64,000 bases of DNA from assembly GCF_014356525.2 (NCBI RefSeq), contig NC_052505.1:17710385-17774384 (forward strand). Direction: 5' to 3'. Shown here in pieces: positions 46,145-57,892 of the stretch. This stretch comes from Nilaparvata lugens (lineage: Eukaryota > Arthropoda > Insecta > Hemiptera > Delphacidae). How positions within the stretch are numbered: the first letter of the stretch is position 1; the number at the start of each line of letters is the position of its first letter. The notes beneath the pieces are model-generated. The model was not told the origin of the DNA. It was given only the letters and a program-made list of their open reading frames with translations, and did no database searches. The position numbers and the translations under genes are program-made.

Positions 46145-46815
46145 TTAATTGATTGAGTACTTCATTTATGTAGATTACAATATATATACTGGCTTTTACA
46201 CTTATATACAATAGCTTACAATACAGCAAAATTATAGATGAATTTACATAATATATTCATTTATTTATTTATTTATTCATTTACTTATTTATTTATTTAT
46301 TTATTCCATTGGCATTACAGATCATAATTATAATAAATATAATATGATTGGGAGAAGACAACAGGCATAGCCCAAAACTGTCTTCTCCCAAATTTTTACA
46401 AATAAAGTTTCAAAAAGAATAAGGTTAAGATTTCACTTTCACTTCAAAAAGTCCAATTTCCACTTCAAAACTAATGACTAAACTAAAAATTTTGAATTTT
46501 GATATTTAAAAACTGATTAAAAACAAAAATATTCCACTCAAATCTCTACAGATTGAAACTTTTTGAGTAATTTTGCAAAATTTTGAGCCAGAAAAGAAAC
46601 ACAACACTTCACTATTAGCACAGCTGATTTATTCAGTAAATATGGACTAAGAAAATAATTATTGAACTCCATATTATATGAAAAGAGCAATAATTGGTAA
46701 TAGCTATACATAATATTGTTATGCATCTACATAAATTGACGGAGCTTTGGACATAATTATCAATGTCCATTCTTTGGAAACAATATTCAAAGTATCCTTC
46801 CCATCAACTCTCTAC
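46145..46815. repeat. Family B copy split by a nested retroposon-like insert
   Basis: Family B sequence stops at about 46255 (TTACATAATAT) and resumes at about 46626. The 370-bp insert begins with an ATTT microsatellite and carries TTGGGAGAAGACAACAGGCA, a dispersed element also seen inverted at 27240-27370. AATAT on both sides may be the target duplication. Confidence 0.8.
46255..46625. repeat. Retroposon-like repeat with ATTT tract
   Basis: (ATTT)n start, then ATTATAATAAATATAATATG and GGGAGAAGACAACAGGCATA. Related ends are at 2762-2870, 4215-4345, 12150-12260, 27240-27370 (inverted) and 33418-33560. Most have a CTCCCAAATTTAG-like signature. It is likely the 3' ends of a SINE or non-LTR family. 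Confidence 0.7.
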
Positions 46816-47514
46816 CAGAAAGAGTGAGAGAAAGAGAGAGAGAGAGAGAAAGAAAGAGAGTGTGATAGTGACGAGTGGAAGGGAGAGAATGAGGGAGAGA
46901 GTGAGGTGGAAGATGTAGTTGGGAGAGAATAGTGGAAGGGCGAGAGAGTGAAAGATTGTGTGAGAGTAACAGAGAATAAGAAAGATCGAATAAGAAAAGA
47001 GAATCCTCTTTTCCTTCAGAAACAGGAGTGAGCGAGAGAGAGTGAGAGTGAGATAGTTGGAGAGGTAAAGACACAGAGAGACAGAGAACTAGAGAGTAGT
47101 AGTGAGAGAAAGAGAGACGAATAGAGTGAGTGTAAGATAAGAGAGAAGAAGCAACATGTAGCTAAAATTTCTCAAGGGAATACAAATCAGCTGTGATGCT
47201 TATACTGGAGTCTATCTGAGAGACAGGGGAGATGTTGATATATATACGTAGTATTTCTCAACAGTGGTATGAAATTGGACCTTCTCCACCTATCCTCCTC
47301 TTTCTTCTATCACTTGTTACACTGCATATTCCTTATATCCATGTTTTTCTTTCCTTATTCAGTAGGAAAATGCTTATCTTGTCTTCACTTTTTTATGCAG
47401 TCCACGTACAGAAATTGAAATAGGGGATGCAACAGAAATCACATACCTTCTTATCTGAACCCTTTCTCTTCCAAGTTTTCATGTTTCTCCTTCTTATTAT
47501 TCTTTTCCTCTTTT

Positions 47515-48577
47515 TACTTTCCTTGCCCTATTACCATTGGTAAGGAGAGTATTGCTTTCCAAAAAAATTAAGGTACCCTTATTTTAAGTTTTTTATACGT
47601 TTCAAGGTCCCCTGAGTCCAAAAACATGATTTTTGGGTATTGGTCTGTGTGTGTGTGTGTGTGTGTATGTGTGTGTGTTTGTATGTGTGTGTGTATGTGT
47701 GTATGTCTGTGAACACAATAACTCCATTCCTAATTAACCGATTGACTTGAAATTTTAAACTTAAGGTCCTTATACCATGAGGATCCGACAATAAGAAATT
47801 CAATAAAATTGAATTCAAAATGGCGGAAAAATAGCGGATAATTACTAAAAAACCAGTTTTCTCGAAAACGGCTCTAACGATTTTCTTCAAATTTATACCA
47901 TGGATAGCTATTTATAAGCCCTATCAACTGGCATAAGTCTCATTTCTGGGAAAATTTCAGGAGCTCCGTAATATTCTTGTGAAAAATGGCGGATAATGAC
48001 TAAAAAACCATGTTATTCACGGTTTTCTCCAAAGCGGCTCTAACGATTTTCTTCAAATTCATACCATGGATAGCTATTTATAAGCCCTATCAATTGACAC
48101 GAGTCTCATTTCTGAGAAAATTGCAGGAGCACCGTAATATTCTTGAGAAAAATGGCGGATAATTACTAAAAAACCATGTTTTTCACGATTTACTCAAAAA
48201 TAACTTGACCAATTTTTTTCAAATTCATACCCTGTATATTTATTTATCAGCTCTATCAACTGGCATGAGTCTCCTTTCTGGGGAACTGATTGGGGGTCCA
48301 CCCCATCATTGAGAAATGGACTTAGTAACCTCCTTCTCGTGCATGAGGTAGGTAGGTAGCGCAGTTCATAAAAAGAACACATAGTCGAGATATTTCATCT
48401 GTAGAACAGCTGTTTTGACGACTTTAAAAAAATGACGACTGAAAAAATCATCGAATTTCACAATTCACACAAAGGAAAAAGTACTCTGAAAACAATTATA
48501 TATATATACACATATACAGATCGTAGTTTCAAATATGAGCAAGGAAAGTTGTGTGAGTGTACCACACCAGATTTTTC
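47515..48577. repeat. Dispersed repeat family A, copy 3
   Basis: Same orientation and module order as the 25555 copy, with a shorter GT tract (47644-47709). Confidence 0.9.
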
Positions 48578-49339
48578 TTCTTCTCCTTCTCCTCCTCCTC
48601 CTTTTCCTTTCCATTCTCCTCCTCAACCACCTCATTTGTTCTGTGTCAAATATACTTATTCCTATGATCCATCTCTTCTGTTCACTTCTCATCTGCAATT
48701 ATAGTTTCTCTTCTGCTTCTTTATTGTCTCCTTCTTCTTCTCTTTCTTCTTCTCTTCCTTCTCTTCTCCCTCCTTCTCTCTTTTAATCTTCTTTACCTTT
48801 TTTCTTTTTCCACTGCCTCCTCCTTTATTAGCATTTCTACTTCTGGAGCACGAAATCTGTACCCCCTCTCTAATAGTTCCTAAAAGCTAAACCACTTATA
48901 GCTCCTCATACACAGTATTTCCATATTCATCCATATTTCAGCAAGAAAAACTCTAGATATATAATTTACCGAATTGAAATCGCCTCATATTTACTGCGTT
49001 TATTTTCAACACATAGCTCAGAATATTCTTATAGTGAATTAATCAAATTTCTACACAGTCTGTGAACGATTTGCCAACGGAGCGTTGTTGACCAAGGATA
49101 TATGTAACTGCTTTTCCAATTGACAAATGAATGAACAGAATTCAATTGCCGTAATAGTATATTTCGCACCTAGGGCCGAAAATGAGACTTTTCCGGCTCG
49201 AAATCGATTTTCAAGTCCGAGGCCGTAGGCCGAGGACTAGAAAAGATTGAGAGCCGGAAAAACATTTTTGCCCGTGGTGCGAACGCTATTTTTCGCCACA
49301 CAAGAAAATAAACAATATATATATGATAATAGTTGTTTA

Positions 49340-49605
49340 CTAAGCACTTCCGAAAGCAGATGTTGAAGGTGATAGCTCCAGCAAATCTGAGGTAATCTGA
49401 ATATCAGGAAATTGTCCAAGTATTTTCATTTTTTATTCTGATTTGTCTAAATAACCTAAAAGATGATGTTCAATTATGTGGTAGGTTGAGTTTATACTTT
49501 TTTATTCTTCCAAATTACAATAAGATGATATTATTATAAATGTTTTAATTATTGAATAATGAACACAAATAATGAAAAGGTTTTTGATCAGCTGTTCTTT
49601 GATCA
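49340..49605. repeat. Dispersed ~260-bp repeat, copy 2
   Basis: Matches 6270-6540. It is preceded (49150-49310) by a GC-richer palindromic stretch with CCGAGGCCGTAGGCCGAGG; a similar CCCGAGGCGAAGCCGAGG lies at 28372. Confidence 0.88.
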
Positions 49606-50519
49606 CCTTTCTCAGTTCCATGTTAGCGGAACCTAGGCTGGAAAAAAACCTGTTCTGACGTCAGACGAGAGTCGTCTGCAAACAATGTCTTTCAGATCCA
49701 CGTAGGGACTGGAAAACAGCTGCTTTCTGTGCAGTGTGACGAAAATATTGTTATTAATTGTTTTTAAACGCTTAATATTATCTGGCCCCAAATGTGGAAG
49801 TGCCTTGACTACAGCTATCTACTTTAATATTATTTGATACATAAACTCTAAACTGCTCTAACTCTCACTCCAAAGGATCCGTTCTGAGTCTCCTACAGTC
49901 TGTATTATATTGAGTATAGGGGCTGCTGAAATCTGAAAATGACTGCCGGTGATATAACAGCCATGATTTCACATGAGAACAGTTGTCTGAACGCCCACGG
50001 CAATGGCTCAACTGTTTCTGACACTAGTGACGTCATCACTATCAGATTCACTTTATTTTGTCAGCATTCCTTATGCATGCTTCCAATTAAAACAATGCTG
50101 CCATTTGAACGAAGCCCGGTTTGAAGATCTGTGCTTCATAGTTAGATACTGCAAACTGTCAGTTCTCCTTACGAATTACACAAACTGTTTCCATTAAATT
50201 AATGCTGACAGTTTGAAGAAGCACTGCGCAGATTTGCCCTAGCAGCACTTTGGTATAATTTTATTGCTTCAGTTGGATAAGGGAAGTGAAGCCTGTATAT
50301 CTCTTGCCAATCTTACTCATAATAATATTTTCCCTTACGGTTATTTTACTTGTATTCTCCTCTTAGGGAGATTGACTACCATCCCAAGTAATCTTGAGAG
50401 AATATATATCTAAAAAACATGTTCTTCGCTTCTTGAAAAGAACTGATGAATCATATCTGTAATGAAGAGATGAAAATGTCATGAAGAAATGTATGTGATG
50501 AAGAAATGAAAAATGAAAA

Positions 50520-50625
50520 GTTTATCAGAGATTGACAATGGTGCAATAACCGAAACCGGTCTTTCTAAGTATCAATAAATCTGTGGTTTTTGACAATTTC
50601 TTAGTCTTTTTCATTCAAAATGGAA
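50520..50625. repeat. Single arm of the 10131 hairpin family
   Basis: GTTTATCAGAGATTGACAAT through CTTAGTCTTTTTCATTCAAA, matching the right arm of 10131-10348. Confidence 0.85.
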
Positions 50626-51084
50626 ATGTACTATATTTTTTTATCTGTAAGACGATTTATAATCGAGAGAGATTTTGAAAGTATCTAAGGAACAGTTCTG
50701 TATCCCAGAGTTAGAAGGGCTTAGTGTCTCAAACGGCTGATTTTACAGGAGAGCCCAAAAAGTATTACACTCCCAGCCGGGGCTAAAAGAGCGTAAGTCA
50801 AATCATCATTACACTTACTTGTGAATTATTGGACTCATGTTGTTTCAGTTTTAATGCTGACTGGACTTACGCTTTTTCAGCTCTGGCTATCTCCGAAAAA
50901 ATCAACTGCACAGGACTTTATCGTTATCTTTAATCTATAGAGTTTGAAAAACTGAACAAGAGCCAATAAAAACATCATTTTGACAAAAAATGGACGCTCC
51001 CTTAGGTGTGAGGTAGAGTTCTCCATGTTTCCTTGAGAACAATTCAGATTATCGTGAAGAATTTGAGAATTTCATTCATTGGAA

Positions 51085-51190
51085 CGATAGAAAATTTCCC
51101 CGAGATATTTTGAAAGAATTTTATAATATGCGGTTTTATGCTCCCCGAGATATTTTGAAATAATATAATAATATGCGGTTTTATGCTTCT
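51085..51190. repeat. ~47-bp tandem duplication
   Basis: CCCCGAGATATTTTGAAA ... AATATGCGGTTTTATGCT occurs twice, 45-50 bp apart. Confidence 0.85.
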
Positions 51191-51608
51191 CATAGCTTCT
51201 TGAACTTGTAGATCTCATTGATCATAAATCTAGTTTTATTTATGATTCATAATTTTAGTTCCCAGTTCAGAGTTCCATAGTGCCTAAAATACTTAAATAA
51301 CATGATTTAACTGTGCAAAGCTTGAATAACAGTGCATATTGTAGTTAAGGATATCAAGGTCTACATTATTCTGAGTTCTCCACATTATTTAAAATATTTC
51401 ACATTATTATTAATCACCGTATGGCTTTCATTGATTGATTCCAATGTGAATATTGAATGGACTCCACTTAGTTTCAAACATCGAATACAAGGGAATATAA
51501 GAGAGGACCGACTGTCTGTGCCCTAGCTTCACTTTCCTAGGTTTGGGTCTCCTTTGAAGCTACTTGAAGCGTTTATTCAGTCATTTTCAAACAAGCTTGG
51601 TAAGACAA

Positions 51609-51750
51609 GCCAGGAAGCTCTCTGATTGGCTGATTATCAGCTGATTCCTGAACGCCAACCAAATCAGATGAGTCGACAGGGCAGGAAGTCTCCGATTGGC
51701 TGATTAGGTTGGCGTTCGGGAATCAGCCAATCGGAGAGCTTTCTGCCCTG
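51609..51750. mobile_element. Hairpin element with TTGGCTGATT arms
   Basis: GGAAGCTCTCTGATTGGCTG ... CTGAACGCCAACC pairs with GGTTGGCGTTCGGGAATCAG ... GGAGAGCTTTCTGCC. A third related stretch (GGAAGTCTCCGATTGGCTGA) sits in the loop. Confidence 0.75.
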
Positions 51751-51866
51751 CCGTCGCGTCATAAAACGCGCAAAAAACTTTTTGTGTGGCTTAGACCTTG
51801 ACATCAAGATGGAGCTTAAATTTATTCTTTTCAAAGCTTGAATTTCACATCAGAAATTTCACAATC

Positions 51867-51976
51867 GTAGTAGAGTACAATTTTTCGACACCGATATACA
51901 ATTTTATTAGAAAATCGAGAGAAAATGTCAGATGTTTGACTCACCCATCAATAGAAATGGCTATCAGGGTGAAGAC
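51867..51976 (-). pseudogene. Intronic partial copy C of the receptor exon 3' end plus donor
   Basis: A second fragment, about 110 bp, seven bases beyond copy B and in the same orientation. It again reads VFTLIAISID followed by a G-rich split codon and GTGAGT. It shares the Ile replacement and several third-position states with copy B, which suggests B and C descend from one another or from a shared paralogue. It also ends at the same GAAGAC boundary. Confidence 0.75.
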
Positions 51977-51983
51977 AATACAT

Positions 51984-52098
51984 TAGTAGCTGTACAATTA
52001 TTTTGTACAAGTTATACAATATTATTATCAGAAAATTGAGAAAAAATATCGGAATTTTTGACTCACTCATCGATAGAAATGGCAATCAGCGTGAAGAC
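51984..52098 (-). pseudogene. Intronic partial copy B of the receptor exon 3' end plus donor
   Basis: About 115 bp resembling 52399-52509 in the same orientation. It keeps the last ten or so codons (VFTLIAISID) and the GTGAGT donor, plus about 80 bp of adjacent intron sequence. Similarity stops abruptly at the GAAGAC on the plus strand (end of VF codons). Differences from the true exon are mostly third-position, plus one Met-to-Ile change. No convincing upstream acceptor is visible, so it is most likely a non-functional tandem fragment. Confidence 0.75.
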
Positions 52099-52398
52099 CA
52101 TAGTTCATCTATTTTTCGACCATAGTTTATTTATCTTTATCAAACTGTTTAATTATTACTTTTGAAGTGGTCCAACTGGCTTGTGCCTAAAACTTTTCTT
52201 ATTTCAATATTTATAACATTACAAACCAAGGTTATCTACTGTGCCACATTTTCAAAGATTCATATTCCAAACCAAAACAAGAGACAAAGTTTCAATTTAA
52301 AAAATAATCACTCCAACTTTCGAAAATTGACATAACTTAACAAAAGGCTATTCAATTGAAAAGTTTACTGTTTTGAATTAGACAAAACAATAGTATTT
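52099..52398. repeat. Retroposon-like insert between exon-tail copies
   Basis: An AT-rich 300-bp stretch separates copy B from the genuine exon tail. Its start (TTATTTATCTTTATC, then GGTCCAACTGGCTTGTGCC) resembles the dispersed element at 2762-2870 and 46258-46400. An interspersed repeat therefore appears to have landed in an otherwise tandem array. Confidence 0.45.
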
Positions 52399-52471
52399 GT
52401 AGTAGAATAATTTTGACACAGTCATACAATTATTATAAGAAAATCGAGAATAAATGAATGTCAGATTTTTG

Positions 52472-52477
52472 ACTCAC
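52472..52477 (-). promoter_or_regulatory. Splice donor of the receptor exon
   Basis: GTGAGT read on the minus strand directly after the AG of the split Arg codon. It is a textbook 5' splice site, and interruption within the DRY codon fits the family alignment. The open frame runs into a stop right after it, so splicing is required. Confidence 0.88.
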
Positions 52478-52905
52478 CTATCGATGGAAATCGCCATGAG
52501 GGTGAAGACACTGGCGCAAATCGACAGCACAGCCACAAACTGCGTGATCTTGCAGTAGAGAGTCCCGAACGGCCAATCAGAGTTCAGCATGTAGATATAG
52601 TTGAAGGTCACGTTCAAGGTCGACACCATTGCGTCAGCAATCGACAAATTCACCAGGAAATAGTTAGTCACTGTGCGCATGCGCTTATGTGCTAACACAA
52701 TCCAAATCACTATAAGATTCCCACCAGTTGCCACGAAAACCATGGTTGCATACAGGAAGGTCCACAGCATTTGTTTCCATAGAGGCAGGATGAACATGTT
52801 GCCCGAGTCACCGTAGTCTGTGTCGTTCAACTCGTAGCTCGTGTTGACAAGCGACAAGTTGCACGAAATGTTGCACGTCATGTTGCACGACAGATTGCAC
52901 GCCAT
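52478..52905 (-). CDS. Tachykinin-type neuropeptide receptor, first coding exon (partial gene)
   Basis: Class A GPCR of the insect tachykinin receptor family (TkR99D/DTKR-like), a plasma-membrane receptor for tachykinin-related peptides that is known to signal through G proteins. The exon encodes about 142 residues. It has an N-terminal ectodomain with six N-glycosylation sequons in the first 29 residues. TM1 contains the GN pair, TM2 the LSIAD core, the following loop has WPFG and the conserved Cys (LYCK), and TM3 ends in AISIDR, the start of the DRY motif. The ATG at 52905 is chosen because an in-frame TGA lies a few codons upstream (about 52923). A consensus donor GTGAGT follows at 52477-52472 and splits the Arg codon of DRY, phase 2. 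TM4-TM7 are not in the window. The TM1-TM3 text is very close to my memory of Drosophila TkR99D; NKD/TkR86C is the alternative. Confidence 0.93.
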
Positions 52906-52979
52906 GTTGAGGCACAAGTTTCAAAAAGGTTTCACTGGGGACTTTTGGGGTTTGTGTCGATCGCCGACATGTTGGTTAC

Positions 52980-53240
52980 ACGAGGAGATAAGTAGTAAGT
53001 TGCAAGCTGTGAGCTGCAAGTTGTCAATTGCAAGTTGCAAGCTGTGTATTGCAAGTAGTGAGTTGCAAGCTGTCAGCTGCAAGCTATCGGTTACAAGTTG
53101 GGAGTTGCAAGTAGCAATTCGTCAGTTACCAGGCAAGCTATTGGTTGCAAGCGTCCAGTGGCAAGTTCGCGTTGCAAGTCGGAAGTTGCAAGCCGTCAAT
53201 TTCAAGTTTTGAGTTCCAAGCTGCAAGCTGCAATTTGTAT
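52980..53240. repeat. Degenerate ~14-bp minisatellite upstream of the receptor exon
   Basis: Many imperfect copies of a unit around GTTGCAAGCTGTCAG and GAGTTGCAAG, with variable spacing of 14-15 bp. It lies 75 bp upstream of the receptor ATG (minus-strand sense), so in the 5' UTR, promoter or a preceding intron. The plus-strand text of the exon start (repeats of GTTGCACG) has a similar look. Confidence 0.85.
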
Positions 53241-53244
53241 CAAC

Positions 53245-55990
53245 AGTGTAGAACAACACTATTGATTCAAAAATCTAATGGAATGTTAATATACCGGAAC
53301 AGGTCTTTCAACAAGCATTTCACAACTTTCCCCACCTGATAAGTGGCAAGACATTGTTGGGAACTAACTTGGAAGTCAATTTTTGGATAATAAAATAGTT
53401 ATTTCTTTCCTCTCCAAAACGTTTATCACTTTTAATACCTAAAAATTTCAAAGACCGCGACCAACATAAAACACCAATGATATGCAAGAGTGATCAATTG
53501 AAATGATAAATGAACTTCTTTATAAGTTTCGTCGACTTCAATGTTTCTCACTGATAATTTCAATTTGTATCTCCTCCTAATTTGGTTAGAAACCGGTGAC
53601 ACGGCTCTAAAACTTCAAATCTGAAGTCACAAATAATATCAGAATAATCAATTTATATTCAGTTCATTTATCAAGTTATTCTAAGATACGTTCATATTCG
53701 TCTTATTCTTGAAACTGTACGATTGAGAGTTGGGTTGAAACGGAAAATACCTGTCATGCGAGCTGACTTACATGAATTTCAGGCAGAAATCTGTGATTAT
53801 AATGCATTTTCCAAACATATTTGCAATCTAAGAATGTGAGGAGATTTTCTAGTATAGGTCGTTTTTTTTTTTGTAATACCTCTTCTCACCTAGAAACCTT
53901 ATCTAACGGGCTACGTTGATCACAATAATTTTAGTTGAATGATATTCACTCCTAGAGAATCTTCTTGGTAACTTTAGTTATCATAGGAGAAATAACAATT
54001 TGATAACTACCTACACAAATCACAGTTCAAAATCACGTCACCATAATAAGGGAATTTGTTGAAATTCGAAATTTCTAAACTTGATTACACTGAGTTTATA
54101 TCTTCTCTGAAAGCTACAGATATGTTATATCAAAAAAGAGTTTATTTTTTGAAAGAACACTCTGTACTATGTAAGATTTTTAGGACTTCAACATCCATCC
54201 TCAAAAATCCTATTCAATTTATATTGATGAGTACAATGTTCACTTCCACTTATATTTTATCTCATCCCAATCAATATTGCTGATAGCTGATTGCTGATTC
54301 TGACCTCAAATGTTCTCTATTTTAAGCTCTATCGGATTTCATAACTCGTGCAGATTCCAGAAGATACCAATATACTCTATTCAATGCTCTATTTATCTCT
54401 CTCTAAACGTTTTTATCATAATTGCTCTATAAATTCGCTTCATGTTCAATCTCCGAAAATGGCTCCTTTCACGCTTTATCATGAACTTTTCCCACCACAA
54501 TCTAAACGGTTCAATATTATCAATTTATTGAGGGTTACATATGAAGTTTCTCCCTGTATCTGCTCATTCTTCCATTATTATTCTCTATATATATTTTTCG
54601 GTTCTTGATAACTCCTATTCCATCAGTATTCTCAATATCCAGAGTTTAAGAGAATAAGTTTTCTGACCTCTAGATTTCTCTATTTCAAGCTCTATAGGAT
54701 TTCATAACTCATGGAGATTCCAGAAGATACCAATATACTCTATTTATCTCTGTTCAAAATCCCTCACACTAAATTCATATCTCCTCCATTTCATGCTCCA
54801 TCTATTGCAGACAACAGCACAAACGATGAGAATTTATTTCTGAAAGCGTTTTGCTGAGGTGGCAGTTTCCCAAATATAAGCTGGGATCTCGGAACCGACG
54901 ACCCTCAGTGTTTTCATACGAATCTTTGTTACCGTGTTCCCTTTGTAATGCAGATTCCGCACTCCCTTCATGCAGCCTGCACTTGTGTGATTCCGATTCC
55001 GCACTCCCTTTTTATTCACCTTGCACTTCTCATTAAAGTGGAACATTCATTCTTCCTCGCCGCCAACAATAAGCGTTTGCTCCCGCATCTGCAACATACA
55101 CAGAAAACATGTGTAATTAAAATTGTGGATTGGAATTTTTCACTATCATCCCAATAAAATAAGTTGAGACTTGAAAAAAACCTTGTTGCCAAACTGTGCA
55201 GGATTTGAATATTATTCTCCTGCAAGCCAGTCAAATGACTGCCTAAATAATAGCCGGCAGGCTCACTTCGTTTGCATTATTGGTTTAGCCAGGGGACGGT
55301 ATCATCAGGATAAGCAGTTAATTTTTCATTTGAGCTCGCTTCAGTCGAGAAAGACATCCAGGCTCGATAAAATCACCGGTTGATCTGAATTATGTAGCTC
55401 AGAGATTCAAGTCTGAATGTATCCAATTTTATAACACAGTTGATGATGGGTTGTCGATATTTGGATGAATCAAATCATATAAGCTTGCATGTTGATAGCT
55501 CACTCTGCTAACAAAAGTTTCCATCACCCATCTTGCAAGCAGATCAAGAAGAGCCAGAAGAAAATGGACAAGATGAATCCAAGGAGAATAGAAAGAGAAG
55601 GAGTAGAAAAAGAAGAAGAACACGAAGAAGAAATTTGGACATTAACGAGAGATTACGTTGAGAAATGGAAGTTATGGTCCGGAAGCGCGTCTCGCATATG
55701 TTGGATGAGGAATTGAATCAAATGTGAATGTTCTCTTAGCACTGAATCACTAACAAACAGCACACTGACTCACTAACACCAACACACTGACTGACTAATA
55801 CTAACAGCAATAACACACTGACACCGTCAGCGTGATTTATGATGTCGGCTGGCAAAGTTGGCATTTGTAGCTGACACGATTTTCTAACAGGGAACAGCGA
55901 CTCTAATATTATTCAGTGTTATTACGTTCATATCATCGCAAATGTCACATCTAGTTGCTTGTTTCCGAGTCCATAGGAAATGAGTAGCAA
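53245..55990. other. No gene recognised
   Basis: This is upstream of the receptor exon in its reading sense, so 5' UTR exons or promoter could lie here. None can be identified by eye. 54940-55010 contains a duplicated GATTCCGCACTCCCTT. Confidence 0.5.
54313..54760. repeat. Duplicated ~80-bp segment
   Basis: AAGCTCTAT.GGATTTCATAACTC and GATTCCAGAAGATACCAATA occur at 54325-54380 and 54690-54745. Confidence 0.85.
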
Positions 55991-55999
55991 ATTCAAAAG

Positions 56000-56770
56000 T
56001 CGAGTTCCAAACTTAATAGTTGATTTTCATACTCAATAGTTGGGTCGCAAACTCAATATTTGCTTCGTGAACTCAATAGTTGAGTTTCAAACTCAATAGT
56101 TGAGTCATAAACTCAATAGTTTAGTCACTTATTTAATAGTTGAGTCATAAACTCAATAGTTGCTTCGTGAAATCAGTAGTTGAGTCGTAAACTCAATAGT
56201 TGAGTCGTAAACTCAATAGTTGAGTCGTAAACTCAATAGTTGCTTCTTAAACTCAATAGTTTGGTCGTAAACTCAATAGTTGCTTCATAAACTCGATAGT
56301 TGCTTATTAAACTCAATAGTTTGGTCGAAAACTCAATAGTTTACTCAATTATTTAATAGTTGAGTCGTAAACTCAATAGTTGAGTCGTAAACTCAATAGT
56401 TGAGTCGTAAACTCAATAGTTGAGTCGTAAACTCAATAGTTGAGTCGTAAACTCAATAGTTGAGTCGTAAACTCAATAGTTGAGTCGTAAACTCAATAGT
56501 TGCTTCTTAAACTCAATAGTTTGGTCGTAAACTCAATAGTTGCTTCTTAAACTCGATAGTTGCTTATTAAACTCAATAGTTTGGTCGAAAACTCAATAGT
56601 TTACTCAATTATTCAATAGTTGAGTCGTAAACTCAATAGTTGAGTCGTAAACTCAATAGTTGAGTCGTAAACTCAATAGTTGCTTCGTGAACTCAATAGT
56701 TTAGTCATAAACTCAATAGTTGCTTCGTGAACTCAATAGTTTAGCCACTTACAAAAGTTGTTAAATAGTT
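56000..56770. repeat. 20-bp minisatellite with higher-order structure
   Basis: About 38 copies of AAACTCAATAGTTGAGTCGT with variant positions. A block of variants (TGCTTCTTAAACTC, TTGGTCG, TTACTCAATTATT) at 56241-56370 recurs at 56501-56630, an exact 260-bp (13-unit) shift. It decays into AATAGTTGA units to about 57190, with repeat I inserted. Confidence 0.95.
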
Positions 56771-56959
56771 TATTCAATAGTTGAAACTCAATAATAATTG
56801 CTTCGTGAACTCAGTGGTTGAGTCACATTCAATAGTTGATTTACGATAATAGTTGATAAATAGTTGATTCAATAGTTGGTCAATAGTTGATTAACAGTTG
56901 ATTTAATAGTTGATTCAGTAGTTGAATCAATAGTTGATATTACTTGATCAATAGTTAAC

Positions 56960-57095
56960 AATAATATTCGTATGGTGGGGAGTTCCTAACGGAACTCCAC
57001 CTGGCCTGAATATATCATTTTAGCCGTCAATGGGCCTAACGACTGTCATACTTCAGCCAAGACCGACAATTTAACGTGCCCATCCAATAACACTT
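56960..57095. repeat. Dispersed repeat family I, inverted copy within minisatellite
   Basis: Starts near TTCGTATGGTGGGGAGTTCC and includes GCCGTCAATGGGCCTAACGA and TTAACGTGCCCATCC. It matches 59120-59275 in reverse orientation and interrupts the AATAGTTGA satellite. Confidence 0.8.
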
Positions 57096-57429
57096 CATCA
57101 TTTGATCAATAGTTGATAATCATATTCTATAGTTAAATCACTTGCTCAATAGTTGATTCTCATACTCAATAGTTGAATCTTAAACTCAACGTTGTTGTGA
57201 AATTAGATTTTTTTCTAATACATGATTCATAGATTGATTGAGAGTTGGAAGAGAATCCATGCATAGTGAGATAGAAGTAGATAAACTCACGGAGAGTTTG
57301 TGAGATAGAGAGAGAGATAAGATGAATAGACTTTATTTTTCGATTGTTACTAGCCTTGTCGCCAATGGTAACAATAGTATTAAAAATTTTACAAATCATT
57401 TTAAATGTTACATGACATGATTTCATGAA

Positions 57430-57690
57430 GAGATTAGATTAGATTTATTCATTCATGTATCCTACAATAAATACTGGCTCATACACTAATTTACATTAAA
57501 TGACGATAATGCTAGTTATTCAACGAATTTTACAAAGTATAAATGATTAATCAATGGAAATAAGGATTGAATGCAATTAAAATAACGATTATATAATAAT
57601 GTGATGTAACTTCATAAATCGGCGGTGTTTCAACAAATATTCTCTAAGAAGGATATGTAATATCCTTCCCATTAACACACGACCGGGTTG
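57430..57690. repeat. Family B-related repeat, copy 1
   Basis: Shares ATACTGGCTCATACACTAAT, AATCGGCGGTGTTTCAACAA and CCCATTAACACACGACCGGG with the copy at 63585-63855. Confidence 0.88.
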
Positions 57691-57892
57691 TGATGAATTA
57701 GAGCTGTTGGGAATTATAACTCCAATAACAAGAGATAGAGTTCAAATAAGAAACTCTACTTGATAAGTTAAAAACTAGTTGATTTGAATCTTAGAATAAT
57801 ATGAATAATATTAGAATATTATGGGATGAATGAATGGAATTAGAATGAGTAATAGTGAATACAATATTGCATTGATAATTAAAATTATAAAA

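Larger units (their letters stand above)
49610..51600. other. Mostly no feature
   Basis: Apart from the hairpin arm at 50520 and the duplication at 51085 only short frames are seen. AAGTATTACACTCCCAGCCG to CTTACGCTTTTTCAGCTCTG (50759-50885) is weakly palindromic. Confidence 0.5.

Noticed and set aside
52841..53212. Plus-strand 123-codon frame
   Set aside because: Antisense to the receptor exon start and then through the minisatellite.
56000..56770. CRISPR-like regular direct repeats
   Set aside because: Contiguous 20-bp units without unique spacers in a eukaryotic genome: a minisatellite.
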